In this document: in pieces, positions 5,334 to 12,958 of the stretch
Position numbering within the stretch: position 1 is the stretch's first letter
Layout: every line of letters begins with the position of its first letter
From: Alcaligenaceae bacterium
GTDB taxonomy: Bacteria; Pseudomonadota; Gammaproteobacteria; Burkholderiales; Burkholderiaceae
Assembly: GCA_947445495.1 (NCBI GenBank)
Contig: CANFEI010000008.1
Span: forward strand, 1 to 12,958
DNA length: 12,958 nt
Reading direction: 5' to 3'
Notes under the pieces: model-generated
Databases searched by the model: none
What the model was told of the DNA's origin: nothing
The model's input: the letters and a program-made list of their open reading frames with translations, nothing else
Translations under genes and position numbers: made by a program

Positions 5334-6116
5334 GTGAAGCGTATCTTGTTGATCAATCCAAACATTTCCGCAAGCGTTTCGGAACTGATCGATGCGGAAG
5401 CAAAACGCTCTGCAAGTGCAGGCACCCGCATTCAAACCGTCACAGCCTCATTCGGGGTGGCGTATATCGAAACGCGTTTCGAGGCTCTAATCGGTGCCTA
5501 CGCCGCAGCCCAGCTTGCTGGTGAACACGCCGGCCACTATGACGCAGTGGTGGTGGCGGCCTTTGGCGACCCAGGCCTTCCGGGCCTCAAAGAAGTGTTG
5601 CCTTGCCCAGTCGTGGGTTTGACACAAGCCGCTCTCGCAAGTGCCTGCCTGTTAGGTAACCGTATCTCCATTGTCGCGATTTCGCGTCGCATACGCGCCT
5701 GGTATCAAGAAACGGTTGATTCCTACGGCTTGGGCAGCCGGCTGGTGAGCATTCGTAGTCTGGATGAACCCCTTCCTAACATTGGATCGATCCAACAAGA
5801 CAAGGCGGAAAGCTTGATTGCGACGGCGAATCTGTGCGTCAGTGAAGACGGTGCAGATGTCATTATCCTGGCAGGTGCCCCGCTGGCTGGGCTCGCGCGC
5901 AGTTTGTCTGGCAAGCTCCCTGTCCCCGTCGTGGACGGGGTATCGAGCGCCGTTCGCCATGCTGAAACCCTCATTCGCTTGAACGCAGGACAAACGACGA
6001 CCGGTAGCTTTTCGCCTCCGCCCGAAAAACCAAACGCAGGCCTTCCAGCCTCAATCGAAACTTTGCTCAGCCATGGGCATCAACGACTTCACTCTCACTC
6101 AAAGGACGCATCATGA
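5334..6116 (+). CDS. Hydantoin/Asp-Glu racemase family protein lacking both catalytic cysteines (paralogue B)
   Basis: 260 residues, starting KRILLINPNISASVSELID as usual for hydantoin racemases. The two cysteine sites can be located because their surroundings are well kept. VVVAAFGDPGL has Ala76 where racemases have Cys, and VIILAGAPLAG has Gly181 where racemases have Cys. The fold-defining YGLGSR and VPVVDGVSSAV segments are intact, so this is not a decayed gene. Paralogue A shows the same GAxLAG form at the second site, suggesting a shared subfamily with non-racemase chemistry (inference). The C-terminal tail after about residue 225 is Pro- and then His/Ser-rich and looks disordered. The start is GTG, with AGGA at 5326-5329 overlapping the hydantoinase stop codon; no ATG fits. 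Its TGA overlaps the next gene's ATG (ATGA at 6113-6116), so translation is coupled to the transporter. Confidence 0.87.
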   Translation: MKRILLINPNISASVSELIDAEAKRSASAGTRIQTVTASFGVAYIETRFEALIGAYAAAQLAGEHAGHYDAVVVAAFGDPGLPGLKEVLPCPVVGLTQAALASACLLGNRISIVAISRRIRAWYQETVDSYGLGSRLVSIRSLDEPLPNIGSIQQDKAESLIATANLCVSEDGADVIILAGAPLAGLARSLSGKLPVPVVDGVSSAVRHAETLIRLNAGQTTTGSFSPPPEKPNAGLPASIETLLSHGHQRLHSHSKDAS

Positions 6117-7117
6117 ACAGCAAAAAAATCGTCATTCATCGTCTCGCTGCTGCGATGGCATCGCTTCTTCTTTCAGCCACCTGTTTACAAGCCAGTGCGC
6201 AAGATAAATTGCAGATCGCTGGTAACTTTCCAACGTCCCATCCGAGCAGCGTTGCTGTAGAAAAAATATTTAAAGCCGAAGTCGCACGCCTAACTAACAA
6301 CACCCTTCAGGTAGACGTCTTCCCCGCGATGCAGTTGGGTGGCGCAAAAGAGAACGTCGATGGCGTGCGCGCAGGAACTCTGGGCCTGACATGGGTTGGT
6401 GCCGCTTTCATGTCGCGTATCGCGCCAGAGATTGAAGCAGTCAGCCTACCCTTTGTATTTAAAAACCGCGAATCCGCCTACCGCGTGATTGATGGTCCTG
6501 TTGGTAAAGCAATCGACCAAAAGTTGCTAGAGAAGGGCTTTGTCGTGCTCGGCTGGATGGAACTTGGCACGCGTCACATCACCAACAGCAAAGGTCCCAT
6601 TAAATCAGTCGATGATTTAAAAGGCATGAAGATTCGCATGCAACCAAACGAGACGCACCTTGCTTCATTTAGAGCGTTGGGCGCAAACCCCGTTGCGATG
6701 GATGTGAAGGAGCTGTATTCAGCACTCGAGCAAAAAGTTGTCGACGGTCAAGAGAATCCATACACAGTGATTGATGCCTTTCGTTTTGCCGAAGTGCAAA
6801 GACACCTATCGAACTCTTCGCACTTTTTTGATTTTATTGTTGTGGTCGCGAGTAAGCGCGTGTTCGACAAAATGAGTCCTGCAAATCAAACGGCCGTACG
6901 GCAAGCGATGGCAACAACCGTTGCCTACCAGCGCAAATTGGCTGCAGAAGACGAACAAAAATCGCTTTCTAATTTAAAAGCCAAAATGACCTATACGGAA
7001 ATCCCAGTAGAAATGTTTGAGCAGATGCGCAAACTCACAGCCCCGGTCGTTGAAAGCGTCAAGAAACGCGCCGGTGCAGATCTAGTCAATCAGGTTCTCG
7101 CTGAAACGTCTAAATAA
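6113..7117 (+). CDS. TRAP transporter solute-binding protein, DctP family (system 1)
   Basis: 334 residues. The protein starts with a basic n-region, a hydrophobic stretch (about 11-23) and a likely signal peptidase I site after ASA (about 29), so it is periplasmic. Cys24 is not in a proper lipobox. DctP landmarks: GNFPTSHPSS near the mature N-terminus, QLGGAKENVDGVRAG (74-88), LGTRHITNS (Arg154), GMKIRMQPNE (Arg175), and KVVDGQENPYTVI (208-220). The conserved arginine in KIRM normally pairs with a carboxylate on the ligand, so the cargo is probably an organic anion. It overlaps the racemase-like gene by 4 bp and is followed 25 bp later by its membrane partners. Placement directly behind the hydantoinase suggests it binds the pathway's substrate or the acid formed from it (inference). 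Confidence 0.95.
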   Translation: MNSKKIVIHRLAAAMASLLLSATCLQASAQDKLQIAGNFPTSHPSSVAVEKIFKAEVARLTNNTLQVDVFPAMQLGGAKENVDGVRAGTLGLTWVGAAFMSRIAPEIEAVSLPFVFKNRESAYRVIDGPVGKAIDQKLLEKGFVVLGWMELGTRHITNSKGPIKSVDDLKGMKIRMQPNETHLASFRALGANPVAMDVKELYSALEQKVVDGQENPYTVIDAFRFAEVQRHLSNSSHFFDFIVVVASKRVFDKMSPANQTAVRQAMATTVAYQRKLAAEDEQKSLSNLKAKMTYTEIPVEMFEQMRKLTAPVVESVKKRAGADLVNQVLAETSK

Positions 7118-7142
7118 CTACCTGTAACAACGGACCGCGATC

Positions 7143-7664
7143 ATGAGTGCAATTCCAATTCCCTACGACACAAGCTCAACGCTTGGAAAAGTGTTTCGCG
7201 TACTGGATTTCATTCTTATTGCGGCCGTTGTTGTGATATTTAGTTTTATGGTTGGTATTGTGTCCGCGCAGGTCGCGCTGCGTTATGGCCTCAACATGTC
7301 GATCGACTGGGCTGACGAGTCTGGCCGCCTAGCATTTGTCTGGGTGGTATTTTTATCGATCCCTCTTGCTGCTGCCCAAGGGGCGCATATCGGCATTGAT
7401 CTGTTCGTGGATAAGTTCTCAGCATTCCAGCAACGCCTCATCAGAAAATTAACCGCAGCTATTTGTGCCGCACTTTGCTATGCGATCGCCTGGTCTTGTG
7501 TAGAGCTGTGCAAAGATCAGTGGGACGAGAAAATGGCCACACTGGACATCAGTGTGGCGTATTTTTTTGTAGCAGTCGGAATCGGCATGCTGTACACGGG
7601 CATGCATTTAACAAGAATCGCACTCACCGACCCACCTAGCAAACAAGTAGGGGACGCCGAATGA
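7143..7664 (+). CDS. TRAP transporter small membrane subunit, DctQ family (system 1)
   Basis: 173 residues with four hydrophobic segments at roughly 20-42, 55-75, 98-118 and 133-155, as expected for DctQ. The segment WADESGRLAFVWVVFLSIPL followed by AAAQGAHIGIDLF is the family signature between helices 1 and 2. DctQ forms the inner-membrane complex with DctM and helps receive the binding protein. The ATG at 7143 has only a weak GGA upstream. Its TGA overlaps the DctM start (ATGA at 7661-7664), which fits equal production of the two subunits. Confidence 0.93.
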   Translation: MSAIPIPYDTSSTLGKVFRVLDFILIAAVVVIFSFMVGIVSAQVALRYGLNMSIDWADESGRLAFVWVVFLSIPLAAAQGAHIGIDLFVDKFSAFQQRLIRKLTAAICAALCYAIAWSCVELCKDQWDEKMATLDISVAYFFVAVGIGMLYTGMHLTRIALTDPPSKQVGDAE

Positions 7665-8941
7665 GCACCTTTGTCGTCATTGGTTTCATGGCGGTTGCCT
7701 TGATGAGCCTGCCGATTGCGTTTGCAATGGGGCTCAGCTCCATCATTGCAATCTGGCTCTCCGGAATCGATATCTCCATCATCCCGCAGCGCATGATGTA
7801 TTCCGTCAACTCGTTTCCGCTGATGGCGATCCCCTTCTTCATGCTGTCAGGCGAGCTAATGATTAAGGCGGGAATTATTGAACGCTTAATCTCCTTTGCC
7901 AATGCGCTCGTGGGTCGTGTCCGAGGTGGCTTAGCTCATGTCACCATGCTTTCTGGCGCGGGGCTCGCGACTGTATCTGGCACAGCCGTCTCAGACGCGA
8001 GCGCGCTCTCGGCCATTCTGGTTCCGTCTCTATCCAAGATTTATGACAAAGGCTTTGCCAGTGCCATCGTTGCCGCCGCGGCAAACTTAGGCCCTATCAT
8101 TCCGCCCTCAGCGGCGATGATTGTGTACGCCTTTATGGCAGGGCCGTCGGTATCCGTCGGTGGAATGTTTATGGCTGGCGTTGTTCCGGGCATTCTCATT
8201 ACGATCGGTTTTATGGCTCTATGCTCTTGGATCGTCACCAAGCGAGGCTGGCACACGACAGGCGAACCGTTTCAGCTCAAGCGTTTACTGCAGGAAACAC
8301 GTCGTTCCGCCATCGTCTTGTTCATGCCCTTGCTGATCATCGGCGGCATTATTGCTGGCGCCTTTACCGCCACTGAAGGGTCTGCGATCTCGGTTGTCTA
8401 CGCGTTGATTTTAGGTTTTTTTGTGACGCGCACGCTAAAACTCTCTGACCTCCCAGGCATCATCGTGCGCGCTGCAATTACCACCGCTGTGGTGGGTGCA
8501 CTCATTGCCTTCGCTTCAGTCATTACGTACTTGATGACAGTCGACCTGATGCCACAGAAGCTATCCGAGCTCTTGTTCAGCATTACAAAAGATCCGATTG
8601 TGTATCTTTTACTCGTGGCGGTGTTGCTGTTCATTGTAGGGATGTTCCTTGAGTCGAACTCTGCCTACATCATGCTGGTTCCCCTACTCCACCCCATTGC
8701 CATTCAGTATGGGATTGATCCGCTGCACTTCGGTTTTCTCTTCGTACTCAACCTCGTGATTGGCATGCTCACCCCACCAGTGGGCGTCGTCCTTTTCGTT
8801 GTCTGTGGTGTGACGGGCATTCGTATGCGTGAACTCGTCATAAACATTTGGCCTTTTGTTGCGTTGATGTATGCCGTTCTTTTGCTGTGTCTGTTTTTCC
8901 CTGCGATTGTGACAACCTTGCCTCGCGCAATGGGTTACTAG
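7661..8941 (+). CDS. TRAP transporter large permease, DctM family (system 1)
   Basis: 426 residues, the usual DctM length, hydrophobic throughout with about a dozen membrane segments. It is the sodium-coupled transport channel of the TRAP complex. Visible family motifs: FFMLSGELMIKAGI in the first third, GAGLATVSGTAVSDASALSA in the first hairpin region, AANLGPIIPPSAAMIVYAF, and LVIGMLTPPVGVVLFVVCG near the C-terminus, which is the second copy of the PP-containing scaffold hairpin. The frame is intact and it overlaps its DctQ gene by 4 bp. It completes transporter 1; the next gene starts a second full TRAP set 30 bp downstream. Confidence 0.95.
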   Translation: MSTFVVIGFMAVALMSLPIAFAMGLSSIIAIWLSGIDISIIPQRMMYSVNSFPLMAIPFFMLSGELMIKAGIIERLISFANALVGRVRGGLAHVTMLSGAGLATVSGTAVSDASALSAILVPSLSKIYDKGFASAIVAAAANLGPIIPPSAAMIVYAFMAGPSVSVGGMFMAGVVPGILITIGFMALCSWIVTKRGWHTTGEPFQLKRLLQETRRSAIVLFMPLLIIGGIIAGAFTATEGSAISVVYALILGFFVTRTLKLSDLPGIIVRAAITTAVVGALIAFASVITYLMTVDLMPQKLSELLFSITKDPIVYLLLVAVLLFIVGMFLESNSAYIMLVPLLHPIAIQYGIDPLHFGFLFVLNLVIGMLTPPVGVVLFVVCGVTGIRMRELVINIWPFVALMYAVLLLCLFFPAIVTTLPRAMGY

Positions 8942-8971
8942 CAATATTCCCTGCACCTACCGGAGTTCATT

Positions 8972-10021
8972 ATGTCTTTGATTAAACGATATCTTGCACC
9001 ACTTGCGTTAAGCAGTATTGTCTTGGCGATGCCAACGACTCAAGCACAGAACATCACGATGAAAGTGATCGGTCAACCAATAGCGACCGGTAACATTCAA
9101 AAAAATCGTGAACAGCCTTTCTTTGAGCAGCTCGCTGCCAAGACCGGCCTGCCAATCACTGTCGAATACAAGCCAATGGATACGCTTGGCATTAAAGATA
9201 CTGAGCAACTGCGCGTCATGAAGACGGGTCTTTTTGACATCGTCTCCCTGCGCTTCTCACAAAACTCACGCGACGAACCCTCTCTGATTGGCTTGGACTT
9301 GGTGGGCGGCAGTCCTGATTACCCCACGAGCCGCAAAGCTGCTGATGCCTGGGCACCGTTACTGGACGCACGCCTACAAAAGCAATTCGGTATCAAGTTA
9401 TTGGGACACTGGCCTTTTGGTCCACAAATGCTGTTTTGCAAAAAGCCGATCAATCAACTTACTGATGTGAAAGGCATGAAAGTGCGCGTGACCGATCAAA
9501 TTATGGCGAAGTTCCTAGAATCACTCGGTGCAACACCTGTGCCGATGGGCTTTAGCGATGTTCACCAAGCGCTCTCGCTAGGTGTTGTGGACTGCGCAGT
9601 GACGGGTCCAAGTTCGGCCAACTCCGCATCTTGGACTGAAATCGTGACACATCAGTTGCCACTTGGCTTTCAAATGGGCTTTAACGGCTACGCGATCTCA
9701 CTCAAAACCTGGAATCGTTTGAACCCAGCGCAACAGGCTACGCTGCAAACCGCGTTTACTGAGTTGACCAACGACATCTGGAAGTACTCAGAAGAGTTGT
9801 ATCAAGACGCGCTGCGCTGTAACGAAGGTACAGACCCGTGCACAACAGGCAAGAAATTTAAAGTCACCACCGCTAAAGTATCTGCAGCAGACATCAAACT
9901 TGTCGGAAGCGTCGTTGACAAACTTTCCTTCCCTGCATGGGCACCTGTTTGTGACAAAACCAATCCAACTTGCTCTGCTGATTGGAAGAAGGCCGTTGGT
10001 CCAATCCTTGGCGTGAAATAA
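8972..10021 (+). CDS. TRAP transporter solute-binding protein, DctP family, cysteine-rich type (system 2)
   Basis: 349 residues with a signal peptide (hydrophobic 9-20, likely cleavage after about residue 25). It is only distantly like the first binding protein. Its landmarks are PFFEQLAAKTGLPITVEYKP (49-68), GLFDIVSLRFSQNSRDEPS, GMKVRVTDQ (Arg172, the expected carboxylate contact) and SLGVVDCAVTGPSSANSASW. Unusually there are six cysteines: 156, 208, 283, 290, 327 and 334. The last four form two C-x6-C pairs, CNEGTDPC and CDKTNPTC. In the periplasm these could make three disulphides. GGAG at 8962-8965 supports the ATG. It opens the second TRAP set and probably binds a different acid from system 1, since the two pockets differ (inference). 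Confidence 0.94.
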   Translation: MSLIKRYLAPLALSSIVLAMPTTQAQNITMKVIGQPIATGNIQKNREQPFFEQLAAKTGLPITVEYKPMDTLGIKDTEQLRVMKTGLFDIVSLRFSQNSRDEPSLIGLDLVGGSPDYPTSRKAADAWAPLLDARLQKQFGIKLLGHWPFGPQMLFCKKPINQLTDVKGMKVRVTDQIMAKFLESLGATPVPMGFSDVHQALSLGVVDCAVTGPSSANSASWTEIVTHQLPLGFQMGFNGYAISLKTWNRLNPAQQATLQTAFTELTNDIWKYSEELYQDALRCNEGTDPCTTGKKFKVTTAKVSAADIKLVGSVVDKLSFPAWAPVCDKTNPTCSADWKKAVGPILGVK

Positions 10022-10030
10022 GGTACTAGT

Positions 10031-10618
10031 ATGAAAACACGGCTAGAGAGTTTATTAAGCATCCTGTTTGGCGGAATTTTTAGTGTTCTGGTTATCGTCG
10101 TCACCATTGAGACGATCGCCAGAAAACTCTTCAACATTTCGCTACAAGGAGCAGATGAATTAGGAGGATATGCGTTGGCCATTGGATCAACGCTTGCCTT
10201 CAGCCTAGCCGTGTTTGGTAGGAATCACATTCGCGTCGATGTGTTGCACGAAAAGTTCCCGCCGTGGCTCCAAGGCTGGATGAATTGGTTCGCGGCGACA
10301 AGCATGGCGGTATTTGCGATTTTCCTGTGTTTTGTCACGGTGAATGTCCTGACCGACACCATCAGTTACAGCAGCACTGCGCAAACACCTTGGGCGACGC
10401 CCTTGATATATCCTCAGTCAATTTGGTATGCCGGACTCGTTATTTTTGCGTGCGTGACGTCAATCTGGGCTATTCGTGCGACCTACCTGTTAGCGAGAGG
10501 CCGCATCGAAACTCTAAATGAAGAGTTTGAACCCAAGAGCGCAAAAGAAGAAATCAAAGAAGAGCTCGACGACCTCGCACAACGATCCAACATATCTGAG
10601 ATCACAAATAAATCATGA
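10031..10618 (+). CDS. TRAP transporter small membrane subunit, DctQ family (system 2)
   Basis: 195 residues with four membrane segments at about 7-27, 45-65, 83-107 and 120-145. The region ADELGGYALAIGSTLAFSLA followed by NHIRVDVLHEKFP is the DctQ signature between helices 1 and 2. The C-terminal 35 or so residues are strongly charged (EEFEPKSAKEEIKEELDDL) and predicted helical and cytoplasmic, longer than in the DctQ of system 1, which ends soon after its last helix. AAGG overlapping the stop of the binding-protein gene (10020-10023) serves as ribosome site for the ATG at 10031. Its TGA overlaps the next ATG (10615-10618). Confidence 0.93.
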   Translation: MKTRLESLLSILFGGIFSVLVIVVTIETIARKLFNISLQGADELGGYALAIGSTLAFSLAVFGRNHIRVDVLHEKFPPWLQGWMNWFAATSMAVFAIFLCFVTVNVLTDTISYSSTAQTPWATPLIYPQSIWYAGLVIFACVTSIWAIRATYLLARGRIETLNEEFEPKSAKEEIKEELDDLAQRSNISEITNKS

Positions 10619-11907
10619 ATCCAACCATTGTCATTATCGCATTCCTGATTATGGTCATCATGATGATCGCGGGTGTCCCGATCGCTGTATCGATGGCGCT
10701 AGTGGGTATTGTGGGCGGAGTCTCGGTCTACGGGATGCCATTTATTAACTCCATCGCCCCAGTATTATGGGGCGTTCAAAATGAAAATCTTCTTACATCT
10801 ATCCCATTATTTATTTTGCTTGGTGAGCTATTACTGAGATCTGGCATTGCGGATCGAATGTACCTTGCACTCTCCGCTTGGTTTGGTCGATTACCTGGCG
10901 GCTTACTACATACAAATATTGGTAGCTGCGCGTTGTTTGCTGCCACTTCGGGATCCTCCGTCGCCACGGCAGCCACAATTTCAACCGTGGCCCTGCCCTC
11001 CCTAATGAAGCGTGGCTATCCAATCAGACCTTCGCTCGGTTCAATCGCAGCAGGTGGAACCCTCGGAATTCTTATTCCACCCAGCGTCAATATGATTATC
11101 TACGGGTCGCTTACCAGCAACTCGATTGGAAAACTGTTTATCGCAGGGATTATTCCCGGACTGTTGCTCACAGGCTCGTTCATGCTGTATGTCGCCATCA
11201 CTAGTTTGTTGAGCGGTAATGCCATGCGCGAAGAAAAAGTATCCTTCAGCTATAAGCTGAAAGTGTCTGTGCACCTCATTCCTCCAATGATCGTCTTTGG
11301 CGTGGTCATGGGCAGCCTGTATTTTGGCATCGCAACCGCGACCGAAAGTGCTGCCTTAGGGGTCACTACCGTCGTCTTGTTTGTATTGAAGTCTGGTCGT
11401 TTGAATTGGGCGCTTTTACGTGGCTGTTTTATTTCCACAGCACGTGTCTCGGGCATGATCTTATTGATCATCGCAGCTGCGTTTATCCTGAATCTAACGA
11501 TTAGCCTAACGGGTGTTGCCGAGATTATGACCAAATGGGTCACAGGCCTCGGGCTTTCGAAGACCGCCTTGATTCTTGGTTTGATTTTGTTTTATCTGTT
11601 GCTAGGTATGTTCATGGATGTTTTATCCATGATGGTTGCGACGATACCGATTACCTACCCCATCGCCATGGCGCTTGGCGTCGATCCAATTTGGTTTGGC
11701 ATCTTCGTGATCCTAATGTGTGAACTCGGTCTCATCACACCACCTGTTGGGATGAATCTTTTCGTGGTGCACGGCATTCGACCAGACAAAGGTGGGATCG
11801 AGGATGTCATGTGGGGCGCTTTACCCTACGCGATCATCATCATTCTGTTCACCATGTTCCTGATGATCTTCCCAGAAATCGTCACTTGGTTACCTAACCA
11901 GATGTAG
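10615..11907 (+). CDS. TRAP transporter large permease, DctM family (system 2)
   Basis: 430 residues, standard for DctM, with about a dozen hydrophobic segments. Motifs include LFILLGELLLRSGIADRMY, CALFAATSGSSVATAATIST, GGTLGILIPPSVNMIIYGSL and CELGLITPPVGMNLFVVHGI, the paired PP hairpins of the family. It is the sodium-driven transport subunit of system 2 and the last gene of the rightward operon. It overlaps its DctQ by 4 bp. Its last 14 bases (11894-11907) overlap the end of the convergent hydrolase gene, leaving no room for an intergenic terminator; none was seen just beyond either. Confidence 0.95.
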   Translation: MNPTIVIIAFLIMVIMMIAGVPIAVSMALVGIVGGVSVYGMPFINSIAPVLWGVQNENLLTSIPLFILLGELLLRSGIADRMYLALSAWFGRLPGGLLHTNIGSCALFAATSGSSVATAATISTVALPSLMKRGYPIRPSLGSIAAGGTLGILIPPSVNMIIYGSLTSNSIGKLFIAGIIPGLLLTGSFMLYVAITSLLSGNAMREEKVSFSYKLKVSVHLIPPMIVFGVVMGSLYFGIATATESAALGVTTVVLFVLKSGRLNWALLRGCFISTARVSGMILLIIAAAFILNLTISLTGVAEIMTKWVTGLGLSKTALILGLILFYLLLGMFMDVLSMMVATIPITYPIAMALGVDPIWFGIFVILMCELGLITPPVGMNLFVVHGIRPDKGGIEDVMWGALPYAIIIILFTMFLMIFPEIVTWLPNQM

Positions 11908-12958
11908 AGACGTTGCGCTTGAGAAAATCAATAAATAGCGCGCTGACTTTCTCGGGTTGTTCTTGCTGCACCCAGTGCCCGGCCCCCTCGATCAGATGGG
12001 TGCCTTGCATTTGGGTGGTCAAGGTTTTTTGTACAGACTCAAGACCACCTGGTGTCTGATATACACCCCAGTCGCTCTTGCCACCGATAAAGATACACGG
12101 CACATCAATCGTACGACCGGCAAATATGCGCAACTCTCGGTCGAGCCGACCGATGCGATAGCCTTGCAACCCCCCTTGAAAGCCATTGCGACGATACTCT
12201 TCACTGTAGACCTGGAGTTCAACGTCAGGTAACCACTTGCATGCGGCAACCGCGGTCTCTGAGGGTATGTCAGGTGCGACGGACTCGGCCATGCCCAGAT
12301 CTAAATCCATCACGTAATAGCGCGGAAGCTTTTCCCACTCGCTTGCGATCAACGCCTTCAAAGGAAACGGCTTGTTCTCAAGCCAGTCCGCACTCTTGAC
12401 GTGATAGTAGGCACGCAGAAAACTATGCAGTCCTTGTTTGGCATGCCACATGTTTTCATTGGCGGGCTCCGTCGCGTAATACACCTGGTAGTACTTGCGT
12501 GGCGGCGTAAGCTTGGCCAAGTCCTCGTTGATAGGATTCGGGGCTGTCGGCACGACCGGCTTATTAGCCGTATCAAACGGCCAAGGGTCTGGCGCACCAC
12601 GGAACGGTGAGCTCATCAAAATGACCGAACGAAAGACATCAGGTCGTGTGAGTGCGCACCACCCTGCAAGAGGTGACCCTTGATCATGACCAAACACGCC
12701 TGCAACAGTCTTGTAACCAAGTGCCGCCACCAAGGCGAGCATGTCGTTGATTTTATTGAGTGTACCGAAAGGACGCATATCGTCGCCATACTTAATCTCG
12801 GTCCCACCACTGCGACCATAGCCGCGTACATCCGGTGCAATCACGTGATAGCCCGCTTGCGCAAGAGGCTGCATAACTTTCCGCCAACTGTACGCAAGCT
12901 CTGGAAACCCGTGAAGTAATAGCACCAAAGGACGCCCAGGCGTCTCAAATCCCGCTTC
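11894..12958 (-). CDS. Alpha/beta hydrolase of the epoxide hydrolase / haloalkanoate dehalogenase type, 5' truncated
   Basis: The frame is open to the right edge, so the N-terminus is missing; 354 residues are visible. The first residues GFETPGRPLVLLLHGFPE carry the oxyanion-hole HGFP motif. The nucleophile elbow is FGHDQGSPLAGW with an Asp nucleophile (visible residue 92), as in epoxide hydrolases and haloalkanoate dehalogenases and unlike serine esterases. The acid is in GGKSDWGVY (Asp296) and the base in GAGHWVQQ (His328). The lid has VYYATE and EEYRRNGFQGGLQGYR, matching the epoxide-hydrolase lid in which tyrosines hold the epoxide oxygen; this makes epoxide hydrolase the better guess over dehalogenase. 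It is on the opposite strand to the transporter operon and overlaps it tail to tail by 14 bp, so a link to the pathway is possible but unproven. A TTG at 12928 is not the start, since similarity continues upstream of it. Confidence 0.87.
   Translation of the reverse strand, partial: EAGFETPGRPLVLLLHGFPELAYSWRKVMQPLAQAGYHVIAPDVRGYGRSGGTEIKYGDDMRPFGTLNKINDMLALVAALGYKTVAGVFGHDQGSPLAGWCALTRPDVFRSVILMSSPFRGAPDPWPFDTANKPVVPTAPNPINEDLAKLTPPRKYYQVYYATEPANENMWHAKQGLHSFLRAYYHVKSADWLENKPFPLKALIASEWEKLPRYYVMDLDLGMAESVAPDIPSETAVAACKWLPDVELQVYSEEYRRNGFQGGLQGYRIGRLDRELRIFAGRTIDVPCIFIGGKSDWGVYQTPGGLESVQKTLTTQMQGTHLIEGAGHWVQQEQPEKVSALFIDFLKRNVSTSG

Noticed and set aside
8684..8956. Open frame of 90 codons on the - strand
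   Set aside because: Complement of the hydrophobic C-terminal part of DctM; such shadows are rich in His/Asn/Glu as seen here.
9914..9921. GTTGACAA, resembling the operator or a -35 box
   Set aside because: It is within the coding sequence of the second binding protein with no palindromic extension.

Overview
The window is a catabolic gene cluster from what is most likely a betaproteobacterium. The basis is two tripartite TRAP transporters, an FCD-type GntR regulator, several Asp/Glu-racemase-superfamily enzymes, and base composition close to balanced by eye. Burkholderiales, perhaps Alcaligenaceae, is an inference from gene style, not a measurement. No rRNA, tRNA, insertion sequence or CRISPR array was seen.

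Layout: (1) 3-509 (+): the 3' end of a maleate-isomerase/arylmalonate-decarboxylase-like gene cut by the window edge. (2) 506-3643 (-): a four-gene operon, read right to left: arylmalonate-decarboxylase-like enzyme, GntR/FCD regulator, hydantoin-racemase-like protein, PuuE-type polysaccharide-deacetylase-fold amidohydrolase. (3) 3644-3908: a divergent control region. (4) 3909-11907 (+): an eight-gene operon: dihydropyrimidinase/hydantoinase, a second hydantoin-racemase-like protein, then two complete TRAP transporters in SBP-DctQ-DctM order. (5) 11894-12958 (-): an epoxide-hydrolase-type alpha/beta hydrolase, converging on the operon and cut at its 5' end.

The control region is the most striking part. 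It holds a perfect sigma-54 promoter (TGGCACG-N4-TTGCT) reading right and a good one (TGGCATA-N4-TTGCT) reading left. They face each other inside a 46-bp interrupted inverted repeat, so their start sites lie only about 9 bp apart and both cannot be occupied at once. Around them sit three small palindromes of the form TGTnnACA, candidate operators for the GntR regulator. No sigma-54 activator gene is in the window.

Working model (inference): one or both TRAP systems import an anionic, probably nitrogen-containing cyclic ureide or imide, or its carboxylate product. A hydantoinase and a PuuE-type hydrolase open rings, and the racemase-superfamily proteins act on the ring-opened carboxylates. Both hydantoin-racemase homologues lack the two catalytic cysteines of true racemases. 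The third homologue has the Gly/Thr/Ser/Tyr/Cys pattern of arylmalonate decarboxylase. Racemisation is therefore probably not what this cluster does, and the real substrate is unknown.
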